Shown: positions 24,126 to 34,658 of the stretch, piece by piece
How positions within the stretch are numbered: the stretch's first letter is position 1
Layout: each line of letters begins with the position of its first letter
Origin: Diphasiastrum complanatum
Lineage: Eukaryota > Streptophyta > Lycopodiopsida > Lycopodiales > Lycopodiaceae
Direction of reading: 5' to 3'
Assembly (NCBI GenBank): GCA_029204225.1
Contig: CM055093.1
Span: 31,693,777 to 31,757,776, forward strand
DNA: 64,000 nt
Program-made: the position numbers and the translations under genes
The notes under the pieces: generated by a model
The model's input: the letters and a program-made list of their open reading frames with translations, nothing else
What the model was told of the DNA's origin: nothing
Database searches by the model: none

Positions 24126-25226
24126 GTCCTTGAGGATGATTACGACTGCTCCACCCTCGCTGGCTGCTCCACCTTCACTGATGGATGCTCACCCTCGCTA
24201 GCTACCTCGCTGAACTCCCCACCCCTATTCTCCCTCGCTGATGGCTCACCACTCACCGTTGCTGAAGGCTCATCACCCACCCCCGCTAACTGCCCATTTC
24301 CCACGCTCGTTGATGGCTCGCTATCTGCTGATGCTGGTGTACCCCCTGCCACGCAAGCAGAATGCCCGCCGATTCCACCATTTTCTGTCCATTCTGCTCC
24401 TCCTCCCGATTCTGCTCCTCCTCCGTCTTCTGACCCCATTCTTCCCACACCGACCATTGCTCACTCCTCTTCCTTCCCAGCACCACAGCCTACAACAAAT
24501 ATCCCATATACACCTTCTAAATCAACCGAACTTTTTTCCTCATGGCAGATTGATCAAATCAAGGCAGAATTCCAGACTTTGCGACATGAAATCTCACAGT
24601 TGAAAGGAACGGTTACCTCTTTGATCAATGAGAAGAACATATTGCAGTCCAAGGTTGCATCACTCGAACAATCCATCGGGATCAAGCAGGCCGCAGCTTC
24701 GGAATCCACCACCAATATGATACGGGAACTAGAAACTAAGATTGAGAAGCAACAAGAAGAGGCCCTTTATTGGGCATCTGTTTTGAAAAAAGACACCAAA
24801 CCAAGCGCTCCCATCTCCTCGGTTATCTCAGCCACCATCTCGGAAGAGAAATCTCGAGACCAAAAAGCCCACAACATTAGAGTTCGAGGGATCCCGGATA
24901 CACAGGATGCCTTGGCTGAAGGCAAACGCTTTCTCGACACCACTCTCGGGCACCGGACAGAGGGATTGGACACCGCATGGAGGACCACTAGAGATACAAC
25001 CACACTCATTATCCGTTTCACTTCCCTTGAGAGTCGTCGAGATGCTTTGCGGTGCAGAGCTAAGCTACGTGGTACCACTATCTATATGGATGACGACCTC
25101 ACATATATCCAGGTGGAAGAGAGGCGTAGGGCCTTTCAGACAGCCCATGAGTCTGGCAGACGATTCATTTATCGAGATGGACGAGTGCGCTTTCTTGACA
25201 GCGCTCCTAGCAGCTCTCAGTGTTAG
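24084..25226 (+). CDS. LINE ORF1 protein (L1 ORF1p-like: coiled coil + RRM-like domain)
   Basis: A 380-codon open frame. Residues about 1-140 are Pro/Ser/Ala-rich and low in complexity. Residues about 150-235 have heptad-like spacing and alternating charge (QIDQIKAEFQTLRHEISQLK, SKVASLEQSIG, RELETKIEKQQEEA), consistent with a coiled coil. Residues about 255-375 (AHNIRVRGIPDTQDALAEG, RDTTTLIIRFTSLESRRDAL, GTTIYMDDDLTYIQVEERRR) resemble the RRM plus C-terminal domain of L1 ORF1p, an RNA-binding chaperone. The endonuclease reading frame follows within about 20 bases, as expected for a LINE. The start at 24084 is the first ATG in frame; a later ATG could be used. Confidence 0.65.
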   Translation: MAIAPLASLALPLVVLEDDYDCSTLAGCSTFTDGCSPSLATSLNSPPLFSLADGSPLTVAEGSSPTPANCPFPTLVDGSLSADAGVPPATQAECPPIPPFSVHSAPPPDSAPPPSSDPILPTPTIAHSSSFPAPQPTTNIPYTPSKSTELFSSWQIDQIKAEFQTLRHEISQLKGTVTSLINEKNILQSKVASLEQSIGIKQAAASESTTNMIRELETKIEKQQEEALYWASVLKKDTKPSAPISSVISATISEEKSRDQKAHNIRVRGIPDTQDALAEGKRFLDTTLGHRTEGLDTAWRTTRDTTTLIIRFTSLESRRDALRCRAKLRGTTIYMDDDLTYIQVEERRRAFQTAHESGRRFIYRDGRVRFLDSAPSSSQC

Positions 25227-25239
25227 GGATTTGGGGTCC

Positions 25240-26390
25240 CCGGGTTCGAGAGTGCCCCGGGGCCCCATCCACACCATCTCTGGATTGGAGTATGGAACTG
25301 TGATGGTATCCACTCATCTTCCATAGCTGGCGACCTGATCGACTTCATCACTGACAAAGATCTATTGCTTTTTAAAGAGACTCACGAGAGTCAGGAGAGA
25401 GGACTACCGATTTTTCCAGGATATAGATGGGATTCCGTATACAGACCTGAGACTAGATCAGCTAGGGAGTCTCTTCACCTGAGCATCGAGTTCATCAGAC
25501 ATGACTAGTATGCACGTTATATATGGATTCGTATTGTTGGACATGATATTGGATTGGACAGGGACCTCTTTGTGGCGGCATGCTATTTTCCTCCAGAGTC
25601 TTCGTCCTTTGCTGAGTACACAGGTTCACCCTACCTTGTTTTATCGCCTGACATCATCAAATTCGCAGAGCGAGGGCATATCCTCACCGGGGATTTTAAT
25701 GCCCGAACCTCCTCACGGCAGTCAGAGTTTTATGACATCACCGACTAGCTCCGCGTTCATGCCCTTGACAGTGATGAGATGGGAGTTACCATGGTTTCAG
25801 AGGACAACTTGGGACCTAGTACCCCCTACGGTGAGCATTTATTGCAGTTTGGAGAGGCTCATGAGTTAGCCATTTACAATGGCCTAAATTGCTGGCCAAA
25901 CTCCGGTAGTTATACTTGTCACCCCCACAGTGGTGGACATAGTGTTGTGGATTATCTCATGGGATCACCATCCTCCATACCTCTCATCTCTAACTTTCAT
26001 ATATCTCCCACCACTCTCTCTGATCACTCTTTTCTCTCCTTCGCTATCGGCCGCCTCCCACCTCCCAAGCCATCCTCACATCCCTTGCTTACACGTGCAC
26101 CCAAGTATACATTCAGTTCTCTCTATACGCCAGCTTACCAGGAATCTCTAGCCTCCCTACTCCATTCCTTTCCACACGATAGTACCATCGAGACTCAGGC
26201 TGCCTTCCTTAGCACCTCTCTTCATACCGCTGCTTCCCTAGTTTTTCCATCTAAGCCCTATAAAGGCAGACACACACGTTCTTCATCATTACGGCCTTTG
26301 CATCCCCCGTGGTATGATGCCGAATGTCGCTCTCTCCATCACCTTGTCAACCATGCCCGTACTCATGATCCTCACCTCCTCTGCTGAGGA
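25240..26390 (+). pseudogene. LINE ORF2 N-terminus: APE-type endonuclease
   Basis: Fragments in two frames add up to an apurinic-like endonuclease: WIGVWNCDGIHSS and LLLFKETHESQ (about 25280-25395), LTGDFNARTS (about 25684-25713), SYTCHPHSGGHSVVDYLMGS (about 25908-25968) and LSDHSFLSFAIG (about 26014-26050). These are the catalytic Asn, Glu, Asp-x-Asn, Asp and His positions of the family. Stops occur at about 25506 and 25746. After about 26390 the sequence no longer matches; RT is missing, so the element is 3'-truncated, or its RT part was displaced. Confidence 0.75.
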
Positions 26391-26683
26391 GACAACAAGC
26401 AAATTTCACCAAAAAGTTTGACTCAAAAACTCAACTTGATTTATGATCATAAGGAGAAGTACATATAGCGTGTGTGGAGATCCCTCCTTGCATCCTATTG
26501 GACCCCTAATCATAGCCTCCTTGATTCTATTGGACCTCTAATGATCACCTCCTTAATCCTATTGGACCCCTTGATCAAATCCGACTTTTGACTCCATCAC
26601 TCATCAAATTACATTGTCACAAGTGTCAAGACCCTATTCATATGCCTATCTAGCTCAAGATTACATCATGACTCATTTTTGGC

Positions 26684-27480
26684 TCAATAGATATCAGGGT
26701 CCACCAGCAGGTCAGCCAGGTCATCCCCCTGTGCTTCCGCCCCCATCTCCTCGTCCTCCTCCATATCCCCCTCAACCCACTCCTCCTCTTCCACATAGTC
26801 TGTCCCGAGCATCTCTCCATCCTTCGAGCCCTCATCATCTCCCTCCTCAGCCCTCTCCTTCTGCCTCTCTGTCCTCCTCTGAAGCCGTAAAGCCCGTGCG
26901 TCAGCCTGTGCTTGTCTGTAGAACTCTCTATGGACCTCATCATCCATCTCCTCCTGCGTGGGTGGTGCCCGAGGAGCAGCAACTGCTGAATCCACCAAGC
27001 AAGTGTCAGGGTTCACCTACAACAAAAAACAATACATTGTTGTCAGGTAGGTATTTTGCAACTCATTGCATATTTCGAAAGCAATTAAATTCATCAAAGC
27101 CTAGCAAGAAAAAAGGGGTGATGATGTGACTCACCTCGAGCATCTGGCCCTCTCCTCGCGTGCGCCTCAGCATATGGTCGTTGGTGTTCACAAACACCAA
27201 CCGCATACACTGCTCGATGGATAACCTGTTCTTCTTTTGCGTGTGATACAAGGCCCAGGTGCTCCAATTCTGCTCGCAAGCTCCTGCTGAAAAGTCCTGT
27301 GCAAGGGAGTCTCTCGACCAATTGTTGCAGGTCACCTGTGCTGCGCCCGTGGATGCACCACCATGCAACAGGCCTCAGCTGATCCTCCCTTTGTCGACTC
27401 TCTCATCGAAAAGAAACCGGAAGCGCTCAAATGTGAGCAGCTCGCGGGCAAAGTTGGCCAGAATCGCGATTCGCTACAAC
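26684..27480 (-). pseudogene. hAT transposase C-terminus (dimerisation domain plus acidic tail)
   Basis: On the - strand, a WW..HG-type stretch near 27345-27360 is followed after a one-base frame change by the hAT C-terminal dimerisation pattern: SAGACEQNWSTWALYHTQKK, then RLSIEQCMRLVFVNTN. A plausible intron separates this from 26684-27016, which encodes a tail with NPDTCLVDS and a long Glu/Asp-rich stretch. Most of the transposase (zinc finger, catalytic core) is absent. On the opposite strand the same bases give a Pro-rich frame that is only a shadow. Confidence 0.75.
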
Positions 27481-28129
27481 TATGGTTCACCTATAGATAT
27501 TAAGATGGAGCATGCTCTTGTATGAGGCATGATCCTACCTTACAGTACTCCCTTGTAGGTTTTGATACATCACGACTTAAATTTTTTGAGCGTGATGGTG
27601 TAAGAGCCTCTTCATTGTTGAAAATGATAGTCCGTACTAGACGCATTAGTTTCTAGCAAGGTTTGGCTTGCCTGTAAACATTGAAAATATTGTTTGCCAT
27701 TAGGCAATGAAGAGTGGTTGTATAAAAGCCTCATAAATAAAAGAAAAGTTTGAAATTGATAGTTTGATGATTGAGAATGTCACCCAAGACGAACTCCACA
27801 CGAGGGGACCTCACAGCTGCCTCCCAGTGTATTCATTATAAGATAATTCAAAAAGGTGCAAAGGAACCCAAATCGATTGCTAAATCGTCTGAGCCAAGAA
27901 GTCAGAAGAAAGAGATTCCTGCTGAGCAGAGCCTCAAGCTCTTGATCATACTTGAGTCCTCAATGAAGAGCCCAAAATGTGAGGGAATCTCATGAGCAGA
28001 TTCTGAAGAGACATATAAACAAATCAGTAGAAAGATCGATGCCATCAAGCAAGAACCTGCCAAGTCTGTCCCAATTATTTATGAAGGAAAATTTGAAGAA
28101 AGGGAAGGATTAGAAAATCATCAAGGGAT
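27481..28129. other. Unassigned stretch
   Basis: Short + strand open frames of low significance (e.g. 27771-27995, Lys/Ser-rich). Possibly the leading part of the decayed gypsy element whose RT debris follows. Confidence 0.3.
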
Positions 28130-28330
28130 CAAGCGAAGAGTTTTCCAATGCCAATCGTGCTGCAAGATTTGGATAATCTTGGTCAAGCTAGTGGTTCTCT
28201 ATTCTTGACTTGCAAAGTGGATACTTGCAGGTCAATATGAAGGCAAAAGACGTCCAATAAACTGGCTATCATCATTCAAATCAGAACGTATGAGCAGCTC
28301 GACGTGCCATTTGGACTTGAGAATGCATAA
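28130..28330 (+). pseudogene. Ty3/gypsy reverse transcriptase debris
   Basis: The + strand reads FPMPIVLQDLDNLGQASGSL, then (after a frame shift) LDLQSGYLQVNMKAKDVQ and a FGLENA-like remnant. This matches the gypsy RT segment around the first catalytic aspartate (normally LDL.SGY.Q). Stops and frameshifts are frequent; no other domain is retained. Confidence 0.5.
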
Positions 28331-29101
28331 TCAAAGAAATAAAGAGGGTGCAAGAGAGGCCATTCCCATTGCCAAATCAGCTAAGCCATGAAGTCGAAAG
28401 CACGTCGTTTTGGGTGACGAAAAGTGGTGTACCAGTAGCCTCACTCTCATGAAACATGGGCTGATAAAATGTCAACCTAATTCACAATCTTGGTCCATTT
28501 TGGTGTTGCAATTTCCAGCTTCATGTGGCACAGTAGCATTCTTCAATCCTGTAGTAGGCACAAGTAACAAGAATTGTTCATGTTTGTTACCTTCTCCATG
28601 ATACATGCAATTCTAGAAGCTTACCGTTGAATTCAATATGCTGATTTTCAGATATTTCTTAAATTAAACCTGATTACTCCAGTTTCCCCTGTTTGTCTTA
28701 GGCAATCTTGAAATTTAAACATGAAAACTTTATCAGCTTTTTAAATAGATCATACAATTTATTGGCCTTGGAGTAACCAGATAGAAACACTCGCTAAAAC
28801 TGGAATAGAGGAAATAAGGCCTATCAACCTTAGCCATGTTATGGGAGGTACATCTTTGTTGAGTTTCTCTAACTCACTTGTTCTAAAAGCCTTATTTAAA
28901 ACTGGAATCTAGCACTTTTGCAAACCTTTAGTTGGTTTTAAATGGATCTGAATCTTCGATCTTCCCTATTTATGCTTTCAACATGATTGAATGGTTGAAG
29001 CAAGTCGGAATATGAGTTCTAGATATGAGCACTCTCATTATAGCTGTTTTCGTCAACTTACAATACATTCCATGAGTGGTCCCAGTTGCTCGAGAGCACG
29101 C
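28331..29101. other. Downstream flank of the UPF0193-like gene
   Basis: No domain recognised. The part nearest 29101 should hold the gene's 3' UTR on the - strand. Confidence 0.4.
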
Positions 29102-30600
29102 CTAAGCTGACTTGACACCCTTTTGAGAAAAAGATTGCCCATTTTCATCTTGAGTAATCAACTTATCTAGCTTCTTCATCTGTTTGATTCTCTGCACATA
29201 CACAACATCAGCATTTCCTGTTTAATTTCCATATTGTCCATTGGAAAGAACACTAACTATATGCATGTTGAAAACAGCCTAACTCTGATGAGCGTTCAAA
29301 CTCAGAAAGCTTACATCCTGAATTTCCATGCGTATTTGGTTCTGGTAGGCATCCGTTCTCCCAAGCTTCTGCATATCTTTCAGGAACTCTTCTCGTTCCT
29401 CAATCTCTTTGGCAACTGAAAACTATAAAAGTTGGACTTAAGATAGTGTGCATGTGCATTGATTTAAGAATTTACTTTTATATAAATTTTTAAGATTCAG
29501 AAAAAGGACTATTATTGCAGATTTTTCATGGATCAACTTACTCAAATCAAGCAGGTGTTCTTTCTCTTCTTTTGAGCCTTGGACTTTGGCACCCTGGGAG
29601 CTTCGAAAAACCTTAGGTGCTAGATCCTCCTGCAGTTACATTAAATCAAATGGAAAGAGCTTCCTAGACGGTCAACAACATACTTACTTAACCAGTACTC
29701 TATGCAGCCTTTTATGAACACAGGAGCTTTCATGCAAGTCAACATCGTAGTCATGGACTCATCTCGTTTTACTTGCCCCGCCGTGCTTTTATAAACTTTT
29801 ACAGCTCTTTTATTCATTTGTTGTCCACGAGCCCTTTTTATTCATGTACAGGCCTAAAAGCCATATTTTTATGTATATTTGGGAGTGGCCAAGGACCCAC
29901 AACCTTTACTAGTTGTTAAGTATCTGGAGTGAGGGTCCTTTAGGAGGGCGCACTAATTTCCCTCCAATAGTTCAATTTATGATTTGGTATTGCTTGGGTT
30001 CTTCATGGGAGAACTCTTGCCTTCACTACTGCTTGTAGGGCTTTAACTATTGATTATATGTGTTGCTATTTGCCATGCTTCATGTATTGTTGATTTATGC
30101 TTCATTGATACTAAAACCTGTGATCAGTTCATAAATATAGTGAAGCCAATACTTTTCTGAACAAAATTCAAAAAAATCTAAGTGACGTTTTCTATCATTT
30201 TTTACTCATTGTTACGCTCTTTAAACCATTTCTGCAAATTGCTTCAGATCATACCTCTTTGTGACCACGACCACTCCACTCAAACAACCTCTGAAGGCGT
30301 TCTTTTTCCTTGTCATCTAGAGGTGGTTCTGGGAACAACAAAGTATGCGAGAGATTTTCTAAAGAGAGACACACGTGTCTAAGAGAAGAAATATTGTTGG
30401 CAGAAAATCGAAGTCAATAAGGTCAGATATTACCGTAATGACTTACTTGCAGGGGCAGGAGGCAACTCCAGGTTCGTCATGTCTTCCTTCAACTGTTTCA
30501 GTATGATAGTGGCCTTTCTCTTGCCACGACTCTGATGTGATCTTGGCACTCTTTCCCTAGAAATCTGGCGACTGAACTGAGGTACCTTCAAGGTAGGCTT
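29102..30600 (-). CDS. UPF0193 (EVG1/C22orf23-like) protein, C-terminal five exons
   Basis: Five - strand segments join in phase at GT/AG sites: 30447-30600 (154 nt), 30255-30328 (74), 29542-29629 (88), 29315-29415 (101) and 29102-29191 (90, ending TAG). The spliced frame stays open throughout and each junction phase agrees, which would not happen by chance. Recognisable pieces are KEKERLQRLFEWSGRG in exon 2 (of those listed), EIEEREEFLKDMQKLG in exon 4 and RIKQMKKLDKLI in exon 5. These align by eye with the conserved C-terminal part of the UPF0193 family (a basic helix, then E.EREEFL.DME.LG, then a REMEEID-like tail). The N-terminal exon(s) were not identified with certainty. The human relative is about 217 residues; this segment codes for about 168. 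The family's biochemical role is unknown. From memory it occurs in organisms with motile cilia, so a role in the sperm flagellum is plausible inference. Confidence 0.7.
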
Positions 30601-33099
30601 CTGCATGTATTTCTCCCAATCAATAATTTATTAGGAGCAAAGAGATGTGAAAAGTTCTAAATGATTACAGGGTATAAATGTTTCATCAGGTCTTGAGTCC
30701 TGCTATCGATTCATTACTTTTCAGCTTTGCTCATGAGAAAGCTAAAGCTATATTGAGTCTCGTCCTTAGATTCAGTCCAGGAATATTAGTTTGACCACAG
30801 TTGCCTTGAAGCTTAGGATTAGTAGGGAGATGAATTTTAAACTTTCTCATGGACATAAGAGGTACACCTTAGGCTGCACCTTTGACAAAAGGCCTGCATT
30901 GTACCAAATAAAATGCAATTCAATTAAAGAACTCCAATATGTTGAAAGAGGTCTTACATAAACTTTTAAAGTTAAATGTTATGAAAGATGCAAAAGCTTG
31001 TTAAATAGACATGCTTATCTGAAAATCATCTTGAAGTATGACTCTTATGATTTGTACAGAATAAAGCACAATCTGAATGTTTTTGAAATTGGGAAAAGCT
31101 GTTTATTAATATCTAGAGTAGAGATGCTTAATCTACAAAGCAAAGATTATCCTTGATGAATGATACTATGCTATCTAGAGCGAAAATATCATCTGTTAAA
31201 AATACAAGACATGCACTTTACCAGGAGGTGTAGAACAATGGTTAAAAGAAAGTCCTCTAAGCATGTTGATTCTATTTTGCAGAGAGTAATGATTGCCCAT
31301 ATTTTTAGCTGCAGCAAAACCATTGTAGAGCCTAAACAAAGCATGCCCTGCAGCAGTGCCACGTCCTGTTGTGTTCCATATAGGTGCAGCTCTGGATGAC
31401 ATCTGAAGTGTCACAAAACAAGGATTTGAACTTGCAATATTATCTACAATAGCTACACATGCAAAAGCTTTAATTTGCTAAAGAGAAACAAAGCAGAAGC
31501 AGTAGCCTTTCTGAAAGTCTCTGTAGGAAGAGCACTGAAGAAATTTCAGGCCAGTAAGGAAGTCATAAGAAATTTCAAGTTCCAACATTCAGGTACAAAT
31601 TTAAGCTCTATTCGTACCAACAAATGCAAATGAAAGCTTCAGAAGTTCCTCGCAAAGTGATTTGAAGCTCATTCCTTTCTGATAATACTTCCAATAGAAA
31701 TCATCCAGATAAAGTATGGTACTAATTTTGGCATAGAGGGGCCATAGACTCAATTGTGTAGGATTTCCTCTTGTTTCAACTGAAGCACTCGTGCCTTACA
31801 GGTATGCTCTCGTGAACCGACGATAACGCCCAACACCATTGAACATAAGCGACATGTCTTGTGACCTCCTATAGCAGGTTGCAATAAGAAAAAGAGGAGC
31901 CAAGCCATGCAACTCCTCATTTTCCCATTTTTATTGTTTGTGATTTACAAAGACTTATATAAGCCTTTGTGAATAGTTGTCTCTCAAATGTGCATAGGTG
32001 GTGTAAGAAATATGGATCAAGGGTGACCATGTCTATGTTTGGGGAAGTTCCAAAATTTAATCCCTGGATTCATTTATCTACTACTAATGAGGAATAGGCC
32101 AATACTGCAAGAGTCCTAATCTACCCTAGAATACGTGTTGCAAGTAGAAAGGGACATGAATGGACCAAGTGGTGTGATTTAGTTTTAGAAATGAGTATCA
32201 AAACATGATAGAAAATTTGATTGCTAAAATGCAATAGGATGTAGATGGCATAAAACAATAGCCTGGTAAAAATGGCAACAATATTCAGGATACAGAAACT
32301 CCACAACACAGATGGGATGCAAATGGTGTGGTTGGGCTAAATCATTTGACGATTAAGACATTGGAGGTATGCTTAAGGCTATTGAATCATAGTTTTGGGA
32401 TATGTTTTCTACCCAGGAAATGAGGACTCCTGTGAAATGTGAAACGATAATTGACAAACAAGATATGTGAAACATGGAAGAGCCATGTCATTACAAAAGC
32501 AAATCAATGTAAGGTAATTACCATAATGCATGTGGAAAGAGAGGGAGATATTGAGGGAGAAAGTGATTCAAATTGCAAGGGAGATAAATTTTGTTGAAAT
32601 GAGGTCAACGCGACTTCTAGAAATGTATAAAAAAGGTCAAATTTGTCCTTCAAATTTTTCCCCATTTTGCCTTTAACTGTTAATCATGAGGAAAGGTTTT
32701 CACGGGGGGTTTCCCCAATTTGGGGAGAAAAATGTAAAGTTGTTGGAAATGCCTGAATAAAAAGGTTGGGGAAACACATAGTTAATAACTAGTTTGTACA
32801 TATGGAGCAAATTATTCTGGGTGTGTATGGGTATGTATGTATAAATATACTGAGTCACTTAGCAAATTTGCCAAGTTCCCTTGTTGATTTTAGACATTGT
32901 TTATTGGTCACTTTAAGTCATCAACACATTGGCTTGGGCCCTGTAATTTAGTTATTTAAACACCAGCTCAAAACTAATGTTCCCTTCTAGACCTATTGTC
33001 AAAAGACCTTAATCTTAGAAGTTTATTTCAATAATGGATACCCTTTATCGTTGCCGGATTTGCTTATAGCTCACTTGAGTCTTGGGGGATCCTATTTAA
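30601..33099. other. Long stretch without identified genes
   Basis: Apart from the candidate exon at 31222-31406, no domain or RNA gene was recognised. It may contain promoter and N-terminal exons of the - strand UPF0193-like gene. Confidence 0.35.
31222..31406 (-). other. Possible upstream exon of the UPF0193-like gene
   Basis: A - strand open stretch lies between a plausible acceptor (acttcag, about 31407-31413) and a good donor (CCTG|gtaaag, donor at 31216-31221). It starts with an ATG frame (MSSRAAPIWNTTGRGTAAGH). That frame does not join in phase to the exon at 30600; another open frame of the same segment does. I do not see clear family similarity, so this is only a candidate. Confidence 0.2.
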
Positions 33100-33790
33100 A
33101 GTGGTTCTATATAAGGGAGAACTAACTCTTGCATGGTGAACTGGCATTGTTGATATTACATGCTAGTCTTTATGAGAGCCTTCTTGGCTGCTTTTGGAGT
33201 GATATGGGCATCTTAGAGCATATCTGGTGTTCCATCAAGGTGAAGCAGGGTTGTTCCCTCTCCCCCACCTTATTTGGATTATATATTGATGAGCTTGAGA
33301 GAGTCAATGAGCAATGTGGTGGTATAGGATGCACTCTTGGGAATATTCTAATTGCATCCCACTTTATGCAGATGATGTGGCTCTAGTCTCCATGACTAGA
33401 AAGGGCCTCCAACTACAGTTACACAGTCTTCATGATGGGGGGGTCGAGGGCTAACTGTGAACCAAGATTATGGTCTTCAACACGTCCGAGACCTTCATGT
33501 TGAGACAGGAGTTTATCTTTGACAGACAACCATTGGAGGTGGTATCATCCTACACTTATCTAGGAGTTCTTTTTACTGGTCCTTTATGTGGTATGCAGTA
33601 GGCTGCTACAGCTAGACTTGGGAAGGGACACGCCTCCCTTGAGAGGTTCTGTTTTTGAAAATTTATTCAAGATGCCCCAAGTAAGTGTCGGCTTTTTGAT
33701 GCCACTCTTACCCCCACAGCATCATATGTAGCAGAGGCATGGTGTACAGGTCTCACTTCATCAAATTGGTCCAGTATCTCACAGGCATGG
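33100..33790 (+). pseudogene. LINE reverse transcriptase fragment (3' half)
   Basis: The frame at 33129-33386 has IWCSIKVKQGCSLSPTLFGL, the QG.PLSP region of non-LTR RT, then shifts frame. The YADDVALVS catalytic box is read at about 33362-33390. The sequence continues with EVVSSYTYLGVLFTG and ends with a LFDATLTPTASYVAEAW-type tail at about 33690-33740. Stops are present. An AATAAA lies at about 33800 and a short (CT)n at 33819-33840. It is separate from the LINE 5' half at 24084-26390, about 6.7 kb away; whether they are one split element cannot be told. Confidence 0.75.
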
Positions 33791-33845
33791 AAAATACATT
33801 AATAAAGCTTTTTTTCTTCTCTCTCTCTCTCTCTCTCTCTAACAC

Positions 33846-34203
33846 TGTAGGCGATCCTAACATCACAGTAGGGCCAACACTAACTGATCCACCCAACCTT
33901 GCCTATTCCTTGATATGGAGCAAGCCCCTCCTAGCCCAGTGTGAGGATTGGTAGCATGCATACTGCCAAGTGTCGGCCACGTGGCTCTGACGTGGCTGAC
34001 TGCACGTCGGGACCCAACTTGGGGCCCTATCCTGCTGACAGGGTCCCTAGGCTGTGTTAGGCCCGCCATGGCTATGGACCGTGCCGAGGCACACTACTCA
34101 CACTGTCTTGCCCTGTTGGTCGTGTACGCTGGACACGACCTTGACTGTGGTGTCTGACCTCCTATGTTCTCTAGGGTTTGGCACTGGTTACGTGCTCGTA
34201 ACA
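33846..34203 (-). repeat. Probable 3' LTR of the chromovirus
   Basis: On the - strand the purine tract at 34204-34217 (cttaagggggaggg...) is followed by TGTTACGAGC at 34203. A CTACA end at 33846-33850 gives a TG...CA unit of 358 bases beside the (CT)n tract. It lies directly downstream of the chromodomain frame. The far boundary is a guess from the TG/CA rule. Confidence 0.45.
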
Positions 34204-34214
34204 CTCCCTCCCCC

Positions 34215-34658
34215 TTAAGAACTGTCTTGGTTCTCTAAGACAAAGTCTGGAAAAATCTTGTGAAGGACGCTGCCTTTTTCCCAGGTGGCATTCTCAACAG
34301 GCTGATCATTCCACTTGACCAGATATTCTCGGTATAGAGTATGACGAGTCTGCGTCTCTCTACTATCAAGAATCTCCTCTGGTTCATGTGGAGGTTGCTG
34401 AGAATCCAATGGGAGAACTAGAACACTGTCCCCTACCATATTTTTTGCTAAGGCTTTTCGTAACTGACTTACATGAAAAACTAGAAAAACCTTACTGCTA
34501 TGTGGGAGTTCTAGTTCATAGGTGACCTCGCCTAGTCTCCTACTGATGGTAAAAGGACCACAAAAACTAGGAGACAACTTAGCACACACTCCTGATTTGA
34601 GAGTTTTAGAGTCAACTAGGACTCTCAAGTAGACTTTTTCACCAGCGGAGAACTGCAC
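34215..34658 (-). pseudogene. Chromovirus integrase C-terminus with chromodomain
   Basis: The 147-codon frame starts in the post-core FSAGEKVYLRV region, continues with LSPSFCGPFTISRRLGEVTYELELP (SH3-like integrase C-terminus) and HVSQLRKALA. It ends in a chromodomain: EEILDSRETQTRHTLYREYL, VKWNDQPVENATWEKGS and a KIFPDFVLE tail. The chromodomain directs integration to heterochromatin in this gypsy lineage. It overlaps the preceding pol frame in another register, joined by the deletion described there. Confidence 0.85.

Noticed and set aside
24140-24457. - strand Gly/Glu-rich frame opposite LINE ORF1
   Set aside because: Antisense shadow of the low-complexity N-terminus of ORF1.
25235-25262. 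tRNA T-arm-like ggttcgag
   Set aside because: No acceptor or anticodon stem could be formed around it; it lies in the LINE.
26614-27129. Proline-rich + strand open frame of 171 codons
   Set aside because: It is the complement of the acidic tail of the - strand hAT transposase; the hAT motif on the other strand explains the open frame.
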